From an uncultured Spongiibacteraceae bacterium (GTDB taxonomy: Bacteria > Pseudomonadota > Gammaproteobacteria > Pseudomonadales > Dasaniaceae), in NCBI GenBank assembly GCA_937969395.1, contig CALBVI010000143.1, forward strand, positions 1-6,174: 6,174 bases of DNA. Direction: 5' to 3'. A model generated the notes under the pieces. The model was not told where the DNA came from. It did not search any database and saw nothing but the letters and a program-made list of their open reading frames with translations. Made by a program: the position numbers and the translations under genes. Each line of letters starts with the position of its first letter. Positions within the stretch are counted from its first letter, which is position 1. Below, piece after piece: positions 1 to 6,141 of the stretch.

Positions 1-132
1 AAAAAACTCTTTTGGCAGCAATCCAATTAAGGTTAGGGTAAAGCTTAGACCAGAGGTTACAAAAAAAGCATTATCCAAGCAGCAGCCATCGTGTAACTCA
101 TATTAGTCATCAAGACCAAATTCAACCCTAAA
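1..132. other. Left-edge segment, unresolved partial reading frames
   Basis: This segment lies immediately after the pump stop codon. I see no terminator hairpin in it, so the operon may continue leftward. On the minus strand an ATG at 110-108 opens MTNMSYTMAAAWIMLFL and stops at 59-57, just after a run of seven T (67-61). One frame over, the same strand stays open from the run to the edge and continues as a hydrophobic stretch (FFVTSGLSFTLTLIGLLPKEFF, split by the frame change). Joined by a one-base shift in the run, the two halves read as the N-terminus of a membrane protein. The plus strand also has an open frame from base 2 to a TAG at 104-106 that encodes a basic peptide, which could be the tail of a convergent gene. 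Both readings are short enough to be chance, and I do not recognise either product. Confidence 0.3.
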
Positions 133-3100
133 CTAAGCTGCCGCCAATTCGGCACCATACTCAACATCAACCACATCAAACTGCCGATGCTTAGTCATTA
201 AACTAAACACCACCGGCACAAAGTAAAACGACAGCATCGTCGCCAATACCGTACCACCAGCAATCACCACAGCAAACGGTGGCCAAAAAGCGCCACCATC
301 CAACAGCAACGGCATAAACCCCATCACTGTGGTTATCGTGGTTGAAACAATATGACGACTACAATTAAGCACACACTGAACAATCACATGACTGTCACCG
401 CGAGTAGCGTCAGCATTAGATTTTAATTCTGCCAAAATAATAATCGCCGCGTTGATCGCCAAACCAATCAACCCCATCAAACCAATAATAGATGTAAAAC
501 CAAAAGGCCAACCAGAAAATGACAGCGCCAACATACCCAAGCCCGCTGATTGAAAAGCAACGACAAAAACAATACCGCTAATTCTGAAAGAATTAAACGA
601 CATCACAACCGCAATCACCAACAAGACCAATAAAGGACCGATAGTCGCTAACAAACCGCCCACTGCGGAATCGCGCTCCGCCTCTTCACCGCCATATGCC
701 AGATCAAAGCCTGCTGGCAAATTAAGCGGATCATTTTCTAGTTGCTGTTTAATTCGATTTAAGACAACAGCCGGCAACACCCCATCGCGGATATAAACCT
801 CAATGGTATTAACCCGCCGACCATCGCGCCGAGGAATCGAAGATAAAGCCGGCTCTATTTTTACCTCGCCTAAAGCTGCAATCGGCACCCCCGTTGCAGG
901 CACACCCGTTGGACGCAAACCCGGTGATAACAACCAAGAATTAACCAATTCAATATCGCCACGCTTAGCCGTAAACGATTGCACTCTTACCGGCAGCGAT
1001 TGATTTTGTTCTAAAATTGAACCCGCAACCACACCGTCAATACCGCGCTGCAATTCATCCGCAGCAGCCACCAAGGTCAAACCTGCTTTAGCAACTTTAT
1101 TTTCATCTAACGCCAACCATAATTTAGGCGCAGCATCCCCCAACGTTGAACGTATATGTATCACGTCTTCAATGGCTAAAAAACGACGGCGCAATTCTTC
1201 ACCTTGCTCTTTTAACACATCAAAACTATCTCCGGTTAAACGCACTTCCACCGGCGCATTAAATGGCGGCCCCTGCTCTAACCGACGAATAATAATTTGC
1301 GCTTCAGGAAATTCGTCATCAAGTTTTTTCTGTAACAACGGTACTAACTGATTAGCCATTTCAAAATTATCAGCGGTTAACATTGCCTGCGCATAATTTT
1401 GTGCGTTGTCACGGCGTTGCATTAGGTTGTAATAAAAAGAGGGAGAGTTACCACCAATAAACCAATGAAGACGCTTAATACCCTCTTCTTGCTGAACTGA
1501 TTTAGTAATTTTTTCTGTCAATGCCTGAGTCTGATCAATACTGGAGGACGAAGGTAGATAAACTTCAAAATTAATCATATCTCTATCAGAAGGCGGGAAA
1601 AAACTTTCTGGCAATTGGCTACCAAAATAAAAGCCCAACAAGGGAAAAATGCTGACAAGAGCGATAATTTTTTTAGGATTCTCAATACCCCAAAGAATAG
1701 ACCGTTTAAAAATCGGCGCTATTACTGGTAGCTGCACACCTTCATTAATCCAATGCTCACCAGCATTAAGTTTCAACAACCGACCAGCAAAACCCGCAAC
1801 AATTAAATGTGAGATTAAATAAGAACCAACTAGCGATGCAATAACCGTGATGGCAATGCCGCCAATAAATTCACCGGAGCTGCCTTCCAATGCAGCAATA
1901 GGCATAAACGTTAAAATCGTTGTCAATGTCGACCCTAGCAGTGGTTTCCATAAATGCGCCACCGCATTAAACGTTGCCTGCAAACCGCTATAACCTCGAC
2001 GCTTATAGCGATCAACGGTATCCACCATAACAATCGCGTTATCAACCATAATGCCTAACGCAACAATTAAACCAGTAACTGACATTTGCTCTATGGGCAA
2101 ACCAACAAATCGCATACAAGAAAAAGCAAACAAAATAGTGAGCGGTAAAGACAGAGCAACAATCAATGCCGAGCGCCAACCTAAGGTCAGCAATAGCACC
2201 GCAACAATCAAACTAAAACCAATCACAATATTTTCAGCCAAATTGTGTAAACGAAAATCCGTATACACTTGCTGGTCAAAAATGATATCGACGAATAAAC
2301 TTGAGGGTAAAATTCTCTCACTATCTGCTAAGGCTTCTTTTATGCGAGCCGACCACAAATCTCCACGCTGGTCAGGCAACATACGCACACCAACGACTAC
2401 CGCCGGCTCACCATCGATAATAGCCAAAGTGCTCATTGGCATTTTTGGCTGTCGTGTGACATTCGCTATTTCAGATAACTGAAAACTCGAATTGTCATTA
2501 TTGCGTAAAGGTATAGCGCGAATACGACCCAATGTATCGAAACCACCTTCAACCTCAACACTCATACGCTGATAGCGGTTATGTAATTCCCCTGCGGCTA
2601 CTTTTGCATCACTGGTTGAAACCGCACTAACAACATCAGTAAATCGCAAACCGGAGAGAGAGGTTTTTGAAATATCAACATCGACTAAAATTTCTTCTTC
2701 GGGGGCGCCGGTTATTTTTATGTAATCCGTTCCCTCAACATTTCTAAGGCGACTTGCCAATTCTTCAGCATAACGCCCCAGCACCAGTAAATCGGCGTCA
2801 GCATATTGCTGCTGCCAACGTAAAGCGAAAATCATCGTAAAACCGTACGCACGCTGATCATCTAATATTGGCTCACCAGCACCCTCAGGTAATTGCTTGC
2901 TCGCCTCTGATAATTTATCCCGCACTTCGGCCCAAAGATCTTCAGTAGCATCAAAGGAAACACTGTCTTTTAAACTGATGGTAACTACCGATAAACCGGC
3001 ACTGGAATTTGATGAGATATAATCTATTTCTGGCATCTCACGTAATTTATTTTCTAAGGGTTCGGTAATTAAGGTCTCTACCCTAGAAGCACTAGCGCCA

Positions 3101-3246
3101 GCAAATGACGTCAATGCAAACGCGGTACGATTACCAATATGAGGATCTTCAGCGCGCGGCAAGGTATTAAACGCCACCAAGCCAGAAACAATAATGACGG
3201 CAACTAACAGTAAAATTGCCCTAGGATTACTAAGAAAGCTCTTCAT
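133..3246 (-). CDS. RND-family efflux pump, inner-membrane permease subunit (AcrB/HAE-1-like)
   Basis: This is a proton-driven inner-membrane exporter of the RND superfamily, probably a trimer that expels drugs or other amphiphiles through an adaptor and an outer-membrane channel. The product is 1037 residues, the normal family length, and shows the duplicated RND layout: TM1 (about 9-28), a periplasmic porter loop (about 30-335), TM2-6 (about 337-488), TM7 (about 525-543), a second porter loop (about 545-860) and TM8-12 (about 864-1018). The early motif PGAS-like SFAGASASRVETLITEPLE and the TM4 motif GIMVDNAIVMVD are visible. In TM4 one acidic residue (D402) is kept but the second Asp of AcrB is N403. 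In TM10, N932 sits where AcrB has its relay lysine. R964 in TM11 matches the conserved Arg. The start overlaps the adaptor stop by 4 bp and has no strong Shine-Dalgarno, so translation is probably coupled. The substrate cannot be predicted. The pattern fits HAE-1 drug pumps rather than CusA-type metal pumps, but this is inference. Confidence 0.96.
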   Translation of the reverse strand: MKSFLSNPRAILLLVAVIIVSGLVAFNTLPRAEDPHIGNRTAFALTSFAGASASRVETLITEPLENKLREMPEIDYISSNSSAGLSVVTISLKDSVSFDATEDLWAEVRDKLSEASKQLPEGAGEPILDDQRAYGFTMIFALRWQQQYADADLLVLGRYAEELASRLRNVEGTDYIKITGAPEEEILVDVDISKTSLSGLRFTDVVSAVSTSDAKVAAGELHNRYQRMSVEVEGGFDTLGRIRAIPLRNNDNSSFQLSEIANVTRQPKMPMSTLAIIDGEPAVVVGVRMLPDQRGDLWSARIKEALADSERILPSSLFVDIIFDQQVYTDFRLHNLAENIVIGFSLIVAVLLLTLGWRSALIVALSLPLTILFAFSCMRFVGLPIEQMSVTGLIVALGIMVDNAIVMVDTVDRYKRRGYSGLQATFNAVAHLWKPLLGSTLTTILTFMPIAALEGSSGEFIGGIAITVIASLVGSYLISHLIVAGFAGRLLKLNAGEHWINEGVQLPVIAPIFKRSILWGIENPKKIIALVSIFPLLGFYFGSQLPESFFPPSDRDMINFEVYLPSSSSIDQTQALTEKITKSVQQEEGIKRLHWFIGGNSPSFYYNLMQRRDNAQNYAQAMLTADNFEMANQLVPLLQKKLDDEFPEAQIIIRRLEQGPPFNAPVEVRLTGDSFDVLKEQGEELRRRFLAIEDVIHIRSTLGDAAPKLWLALDENKVAKAGLTLVAAADELQRGIDGVVAGSILEQNQSLPVRVQSFTAKRGDIELVNSWLLSPGLRPTGVPATGVPIAALGEVKIEPALSSIPRRDGRRVNTIEVYIRDGVLPAVVLNRIKQQLENDPLNLPAGFDLAYGGEEAERDSAVGGLLATIGPLLVLLVIAVVMSFNSFRISGIVFVVAFQSAGLGMLALSFSGWPFGFTSIIGLMGLIGLAINAAIIILAELKSNADATRGDSHVIVQCVLNCSRHIVSTTITTVMGFMPLLLDGGAFWPPFAVVIAGGTVLATMLSFYFVPVVFSLMTKHRQFDVVDVEYGAELAAA

Positions 3247-4439
3247 GGTTGATTAACCGCAACACTTGAGTGCAGTTCATATGCAACATCGTCAACTCTA
3301 ACCACCTGCCCCACCGCCAAGCGATGTACACCAACTGCTACAATCGATTCACCTGAATTCAATGCACCATTAATAAATGCGCGATCACCGCTCATATGTA
3401 ATAAATGTACACTGCGGGCCTCTAAGCTAAATAATTTTGTTGCGACGGTTTCCGCATCGATGACGTTTTCTTGAACTGGCACAACCACTAATACATTCCA
3501 TAAGCCCCTAACACTGGAGGACAATGCCGCCGCAGGAATCCAAAAACCCTGCTGCTGCCTTAATTCGGCGAGGGGCAAATACATTAATTCACCATCGACA
3601 GAAACGGTATTATCCGGCAGCGCCAGACGAACATTAACCGTGCGCGTCACATCGTTAACTGTATGCCCCACGGCAATGATTTCCGCCTGAATGCCGTTTG
3701 CATCAATAGGATTTGCTTCATCAGCACTTATCTCAACAGCACTTTTGACGACCCTGATATGCTCTCCAACCTGTAGAGAAGCAACTAACGACGCAGGCAC
3801 ACCAACTTTTACTTCAACATTGCCGCGCTCTAAAATTTGTAAAACTTCCTGGCCCGCCAACACTGCACCGCCATCTAAATAACGGGTAGATACCTGCCCA
3901 TCATAGGGCGCATAAAGTGAAGATTTAGCAATCCGCGTCTGTGCAGCGGCAACCGTAGCCTGCTGGCTAAGCAGCTGCGCTGACAACACATCTAACTCCG
4001 CATCCAGCTCGTCAATTCGCTGCTCCGCCGCAAAGCCTTTTTTCAGCAATGCCTGCTGTCGCTGCAATTCAATCTTGGCCAATTTTTGCCTGGCATTAAT
4101 CTCCTGCAGCTGCGCCTCTAATTGCTGTAATTCAACATTCAGCAACTGCACATCAAGACTGGCCAACAACTGCCCCTGCTCTACCAGCTCACCTTCATCA
4201 ACCAATACCGACTCCAATGTACCGGCTAACTCAAAACCTAATACGACGCGCTGACGGGCTTCGACTCTAGCGACAAAATGACGATTAACTGAATAATTTG
4301 ATTCAAGTTTTAGCGGATAAGACTTCACTAAGTGATGATAAACCGGCTCATCAACTTCAGCATTACCAGCACCACAAGCGGCTAGAAGGCTGACTATCAG
4401 TAAAATAATTAAACGGGATATACAACGGGAATAGACCAT
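3243..4439 (-). CDS. RND efflux periplasmic adaptor (membrane fusion protein), lipoprotein
   Basis: This is the periplasmic adaptor that links the RND pump to a TolC-like outer-membrane channel. The 398-residue product begins with a lipoprotein signal: a basic N-terminus, a hydrophobic core (10-19) and the lipobox LAAC with the lipidated cysteine at 22. Glycine follows the cysteine rather than the Asp that retains AcrA in the inner membrane. The order after that is classic: first half of the lipoyl domain (about 65-97, ending VEQGQLLASLD), an alpha-helical coiled-coil hairpin (about 98-172, rich in Leu, Gln and Glu), second lipoyl half (about 174-203, LYAPYDGQVSTRYLDGG), beta-barrel (about 205-290) and membrane-proximal domain (about 298-388). 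The hairpin tip has R127 and L131 of the channel-contact motif, but Ala138 stands where Ser is usual. A weak TTGAG lies 6 nt before the ATG. It is the first gene of the operon and overlaps the pump gene by ATGA. No outer-membrane channel gene is in the window. Confidence 0.96.
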   Translation of the reverse strand: MVYSRCISRLIILLIVSLLAACGAGNAEVDEPVYHHLVKSYPLKLESNYSVNRHFVARVEARQRVVLGFELAGTLESVLVDEGELVEQGQLLASLDVQLLNVELQQLEAQLQEINARQKLAKIELQRQQALLKKGFAAEQRIDELDAELDVLSAQLLSQQATVAAAQTRIAKSSLYAPYDGQVSTRYLDGGAVLAGQEVLQILERGNVEVKVGVPASLVASLQVGEHIRVVKSAVEISADEANPIDANGIQAEIIAVGHTVNDVTRTVNVRLALPDNTVSVDGELMYLPLAELRQQQGFWIPAAALSSSVRGLWNVLVVVPVQENVIDAETVATKLFSLEARSVHLLHMSGDRAFINGALNSGESIVAVGVHRLAVGQVVRVDDVAYELHSSVAVNQP

Positions 4440-4492
4440 AACGCACTCAATATGAAACGCTCAAAAATGACAAAAAAGAACAGCGGGAAAAC

Positions 4493-4521
4493 ACTATACA
4501 AAAACTAGACTGGACAGTCTA
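4493..4521 (-). promoter_or_regulatory. Promoter of the efflux operon
   Basis: On the minus strand a -35-like TAGACT (4521-4516, four of six matches to TTGACA) is followed after exactly 17 nt by TATAGT (4498-4493, five of six matches to TATAAT). Transcription would start near 4486, leaving a leader of roughly 45 nt before the adaptor ATG. The -35 hexamer lies inside the palindromic operator, so a bound regulator would block RNA polymerase directly. The elements and spacing are seen in the sequence; their function is inferred. Confidence 0.65.
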
Positions 4522-4523
4522 GT
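4504..4523. promoter_or_regulatory. Perfect 20-bp palindromic operator, probably bound by the adjacent TetR regulator
   Basis: The arms ACTAGACTG (4504-4512) and CAGTCTAGT (4515-4523) are exact inverted repeats around a 2-bp GA spacer. The site lies in the divergent gap between the TetR gene and the efflux operon, which is the usual place for a TetR-family operator, and it covers the pump promoter's -35 element. The half-site AGTCTA occurs again, overlapping by one base, at 4521-4526. This could allow a second dimer to bind or may be chance. Binding by this particular regulator is inferred from position. Confidence 0.8.
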
Positions 4524-4540
4524 CTATTTTTTGTTGAAAT
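4511..4540 (+). promoter_or_regulatory. Possible promoter of the TetR gene
   Basis: TGGACA (4511-4516, five of six matches to TTGACA) is followed by 18 nt and then TGAAAT (4535-4540, a weak -10). The -35 element lies in the operator centre, which would give autorepression. The -10 match is poor and other T-rich arrangements nearby are possible, so the exact promoter is uncertain. Confidence 0.35.
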
Positions 4541-4564
4541 AGCGCCTCACCAGAAGTAGAGAGC

Positions 4565-4569
4565 AGGAG
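4565..4569 (+). promoter_or_regulatory. Ribosome binding site that decides the TetR start
   Basis: AGGAG lies 6 nt before an ATC codon at 4576 that is in frame with the TetR gene. No ATG, GTG or TTG occurs in this frame between the upstream stop (TAG at 4540-4542) and the ATG at 4639. That ATG has only a diffuse purine stretch (GAAGAGAAG, 4621-4629) ahead of it. This is the best Shine-Dalgarno in the leader and supports initiation at ATC. Confidence 0.6.
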
Positions 4570-4575
4570 AACACC

Positions 4576-5217
4576 ATCGCCACCACAGCATCAACAGCTG
4601 CACCTAAGTACGCAAAAAGTGAAGAGAAGCGCCAGCAGATGATAGCAGCCGCCTCCGATTTATTTCTCAAGCATGGCTTTGAAGGCACCAGCATGGATCA
4701 AGTGGCTGAGTTTGCTGGCGTCTCCAAACAAACGGTCTACAGCCACTTTGGCAATAAAGAAAACCTATTCAGCGCCGTCATCAGCTACAAGTGTAAATCA
4801 CACGCACTCACCAAAGAGCTATTTGCGACTGAGCGCCCTATTCGCGAATTACTAGCAGAGCTAGCGCATCATTTCACTACCCTGCTGATGAGCGAAGAGG
4901 CGATTTGCGTCCACCGAATCTGCATGGCCGATGCCGCCCAGCGCTCTAAAATATCGACACTGTTTTGGAATGCAGGCCCCAAACGCCTAACCGAAGACTT
5001 TACGCAATATTTAACCGCCCAAGAAAAAACAGGCAACGTTAACTTTAAAGCCACAAACACCACACCCCATTTTGCTGCGCAGCAGTTTTTGCATATGCTC
5101 AAAGCAGAAGCCTATATGACCAGAGCCTTTGGCCAACCAGACGATCACAACCTAGAAGAACTACCCGACTACATAGCAAGCTGCGTCGCCATGTTTTCAA
5201 AAGCTTATTTAACCTAA
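4576..5217 (+). CDS. TetR/AcrR-family transcriptional regulator of the efflux operon, probable non-AUG (ATC) start
   Basis: This is a one-component repressor with an N-terminal helix-turn-helix and a C-terminal ligand and dimerisation domain. From ATC at 4576 the protein is 213 residues; from the first ATG (4639) it is 192. I prefer ATC because the codons before 4639 read KYAKSEEKRQQ, the usual charged lead-in to TetR helix 1 with its conserved Arg, and because AGGAG lies 6 nt upstream. In ATG numbering, helix 1 is about 1-12, and the HTH runs 17-37 with the signature TSMDQVAEFAGVSKQTVYSHF, followed by GNKENLF. The C-terminal half (FWNAGPKRLTEDFTQYL, then FLHMLKAEAYMTRAFG) resembles AefR-type TetR regulators; this is from memory, not a search. 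It is divergent from the adaptor-pump operon with a perfect palindrome between them, so it is most likely their local repressor. The inducer is unknown. The gene identity is firm; the exact start is less so. Confidence 0.93.
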   Translation: MATTASTAAPKYAKSEEKRQQMIAAASDLFLKHGFEGTSMDQVAEFAGVSKQTVYSHFGNKENLFSAVISYKCKSHALTKELFATERPIRELLAELAHHFTTLLMSEEAICVHRICMADAAQRSKISTLFWNAGPKRLTEDFTQYLTAQEKTGNVNFKATNTTPHFAAQQFLHMLKAEAYMTRAFGQPDDHNLEELPDYIASCVAMFSKAYLT

Positions 5218-5260
5218 CCACTTAGCACATCAACTTAACGTACCAACTTAGATGAAACTC

Positions 5261-5288
5261 AAAAAACACTCTATTAATAGTGTTTTTT
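5261..5288 (+). terminator. Rho-independent terminator after the TetR gene (symmetrical, possibly bidirectional)
   Basis: The 10-bp arms AAAAAACACT (5261-5270) and AGTGTTTTTT (5279-5288) are exact inverted repeats around an 8-nt AT-rich loop. The T run in the downstream arm serves as the termination tract. It begins 43 bp after the TetR stop. Because the upstream arm begins with six A, it could also stop transcription coming from the right on the minus strand. Confidence 0.75.
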
Positions 5289-5335
5289 AGTCTTAATGCG
5301 TTTAAACAGCGACTTGTAAAACCATCTCAATAGGG

Positions 5336-5458
5336 TCAATATTTACCTCGGTACTTAGTACCTAATTGCCCTCCCATAGGAGAGCCTGCAGGGTACGGAG
5401 CTGCGTAAAGCTGTCCCGTACCCATGTTCTTTTTCTCACCATTTCCCAGCCTATCCAT
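5336..5458 (-). other. Short minus-strand open frame of unknown status
   Basis: An ATG at 5458-5456 opens a 40-codon frame ending TGA at 5338-5336. The frame is open without a stop from 5551, so 71 sense codons in all. The C-terminal part is Gly-, Tyr- and Pro-rich and ends GSPMGGQLGTKYRGKY. A second minus frame, open from 5361 to a TAA at 5304-5302, reads VNIDPIEMVLQVAV at its end. The two together resemble the tail of one gene broken by a frameshift, followed by the 5261-5288 hairpin as a terminator. I do not recognise the peptide, the ATG has no clear Shine-Dalgarno, and the region is full of inverted repeats that keep frames open in odd ways. It may be a decayed gene or chance. Confidence 0.25.
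5350..5423 (+). repeat. Cluster of three inverted repeats, possible structured RNA or intergenic repeat element
   Basis: Three hairpins follow one another. GGTAC and GTACC (5350-5354, 5358-5362) enclose TTA. CTCC and GGAG (5371-5374, 5379-5382) enclose CATA. GGGTACGG and CCGTACCC (5391-5398, 5416-5423) form an 8-bp stem that continues as AGCT/AGCT (5399-5402, 5409-5412) over a GCGTAA loop, with a 3-nt bulge at 5413-5415. The first and third share the GGTAC/GTACC core. A pyrimidine-rich stretch (GTTCTTTTTCTC, 5426-5437) follows on the plus strand, so the last stem could act as a weak terminator of a short RNA. Strand and function are inferred, and I see no clear promoter for it. Confidence 0.45.
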
Positions 5459-5591
5459 CACATTGATCAGACAATATCCAAACCAATATACAAACCACGA
5501 TTCTCGTCGGCTGTGCCGTGCAATTAGTACTCGAACCTTGCTTAAATCACCTTAATTCAACAAACTCGTTTTAGTAATAGAGCGTTTACTC

Positions 5592-5597
5592 TATACT
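5592..5597 (+). promoter_or_regulatory. ssrA promoter, -10 element
   Basis: TATACT (five of six matches to TATAAT) lies about 58 nt before the mature tmRNA 5' end, giving a precursor leader of roughly 50 nt that RNase P would remove. The -35 is weak: TTTAGT at 5570-5575 with 16-nt spacing is the best I see. Confidence 0.5.
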
Positions 5598-5654
5598 AAG
5601 CAATCACCCAGTAAGGGTAGTAACGTGCTAGCGTTAAAAACTAGCAAGATCAAC

Positions 5655-6047
5655 GGGGCCGATTTGGATTCGACGCCGGTTACAAAACTTACGTGTGCAT
5701 GTCGTGATGGTAGCCAATCACGTTAATCCAAAGCTGCAAACTATTAGTTGCCAACGATGACAACTACGGTGCACAACTAGCTGCGTAAGTAGCTCTTTGT
5801 AGTACCTTCTAAGGGTTCGCCCTTAGCGGTCATTAGCAAGGTGCCAGTACCGCGTTAATGACCGTCATACAGAACTGGATCGCTGTGAAATCTCGCCTGG
5901 GGTGGATCTGCTAAACTTTAATCAGGATCGCTAATTACGCCCTGCCCGTCGGGTAGTATGCGGCTAAATTAATTGACGGAAACTAAGCATGTAGATCACT
6001 AAGCAGCGGACTGACGGACGGGGGTTCAACTCCCCCCGGCTCCACCA
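5655..6047 (+). ncRNA. ssrA: Transfer-messenger RNA (tmRNA, 10Sa RNA)
   Basis: This RNA rescues stalled ribosomes: it is charged with alanine, enters the empty A site with SmpB, and adds a degradation tag to the unfinished protein. The one-piece molecule is 393 nt. The 5' end GGGGCCG pairs with CGGCTCC (6037-6043) to form the acceptor stem, and ACCA (6044-6047) is encoded. The 5' signature GGGGCCGATTTGGATTCGAC, the T arm (GGGGG, TTCAACT, CCCCC at 6020-6036), and the conserved segments CTTTAATCAGG (about 5915-5925) and ACTAAGCATGTAGAT (about 5983-5997) all match gammaproteobacterial tmRNA. The tag frame follows at 5750-5788. It has its own promoter and terminator. No smpB gene is in the window. 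Confidence 0.98.
5750..5788 (+). other. tmRNA tag-peptide reading frame (ANDDNYGAQLAA)
   Basis: The resume codon is GCC at 5750-5752, preceded by TTAGTT, and the frame stops at TAA (5786-5788). It encodes ANDDNYGAQLAA; the charging alanine is added before these 12 residues. The AND start and the LAA end are the conserved SspB- and ClpX-recognised ends of gammaproteobacterial tags. The GAQ insertion makes it two residues longer than the E. coli tag ANDENYALAA. Confidence 0.95.
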
Positions 6048-6053
6048 ATACAA

Positions 6054-6083
6054 AACCTCAACTCGCAAGAGTTGGGGTTTTTT
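6054..6083 (+). terminator. Rho-independent terminator of ssrA
   Basis: The arms AACCTCAACTC (6054-6064) and GAGTTGGGGTT (6069-6079) pair over 11 bp with a single T-G wobble, closed by a GNRA-type GCAA loop, and run into TTTTTT (6078-6083). The hairpin starts seven bases after the encoded CCA, as expected for termination and 3' trimming of tmRNA. Confidence 0.92.
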
Positions 6084-6141
6084 ATTAAGGTATTGATGGC
6101 AATCATATCGACGCTGAAACCAAGAAACTAAAGGCGCCATT

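Larger units (their letters stand above)
5289..5654. other. Intergenic region before ssrA with no convincing gene
   Basis: This 366-base stretch lies between the TetR terminator and the tmRNA. It holds a dense hairpin group (5350-5423), two short minus-strand open frames, the ssrA promoter (-10 at 5592-5597) and an ssrA leader with a 6-bp hairpin TGCTAG/CTAGCA (5626-5631 and 5641-5646) that ends eight bases before the mature tmRNA. I see no plus-strand gene with a credible start and ribosome binding site. Confidence 0.6.

Noticed and set aside
33..131. Inverted repeat TTAGGGT (33-39) and ACCCTAA (125-131) considered as a terminator for the pump operon
   Set aside because: The arms are only 7 bp and 85 bases apart with no T tract, so they do not form a credible terminator.
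803..1003. Plus-strand 66-codon open frame
   Set aside because: It is antisense to the second porter loop of the pump and has no ribosome binding site or recognisable motif.
2051..2482. Plus-strand 143-codon open frame
   Set aside because: It lies entirely antisense inside the RND pump gene, whose own frame has clear family motifs across this region.
3691..3882. Plus-strand 63-codon open frame
   Set aside because: It is antisense to the beta-barrel and second lipoyl part of the adaptor, with low-complexity composition.
4673..4855. Plus-strand 60-codon frame inside the TetR gene
   Set aside because: It is out of frame with the helix-turn-helix coding sequence and has no independent support.
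4869..5102. Minus-strand 77-codon open frame
   Set aside because: It is antisense to the C-terminal domain of the TetR gene; the plus-strand frame is the one with family features.
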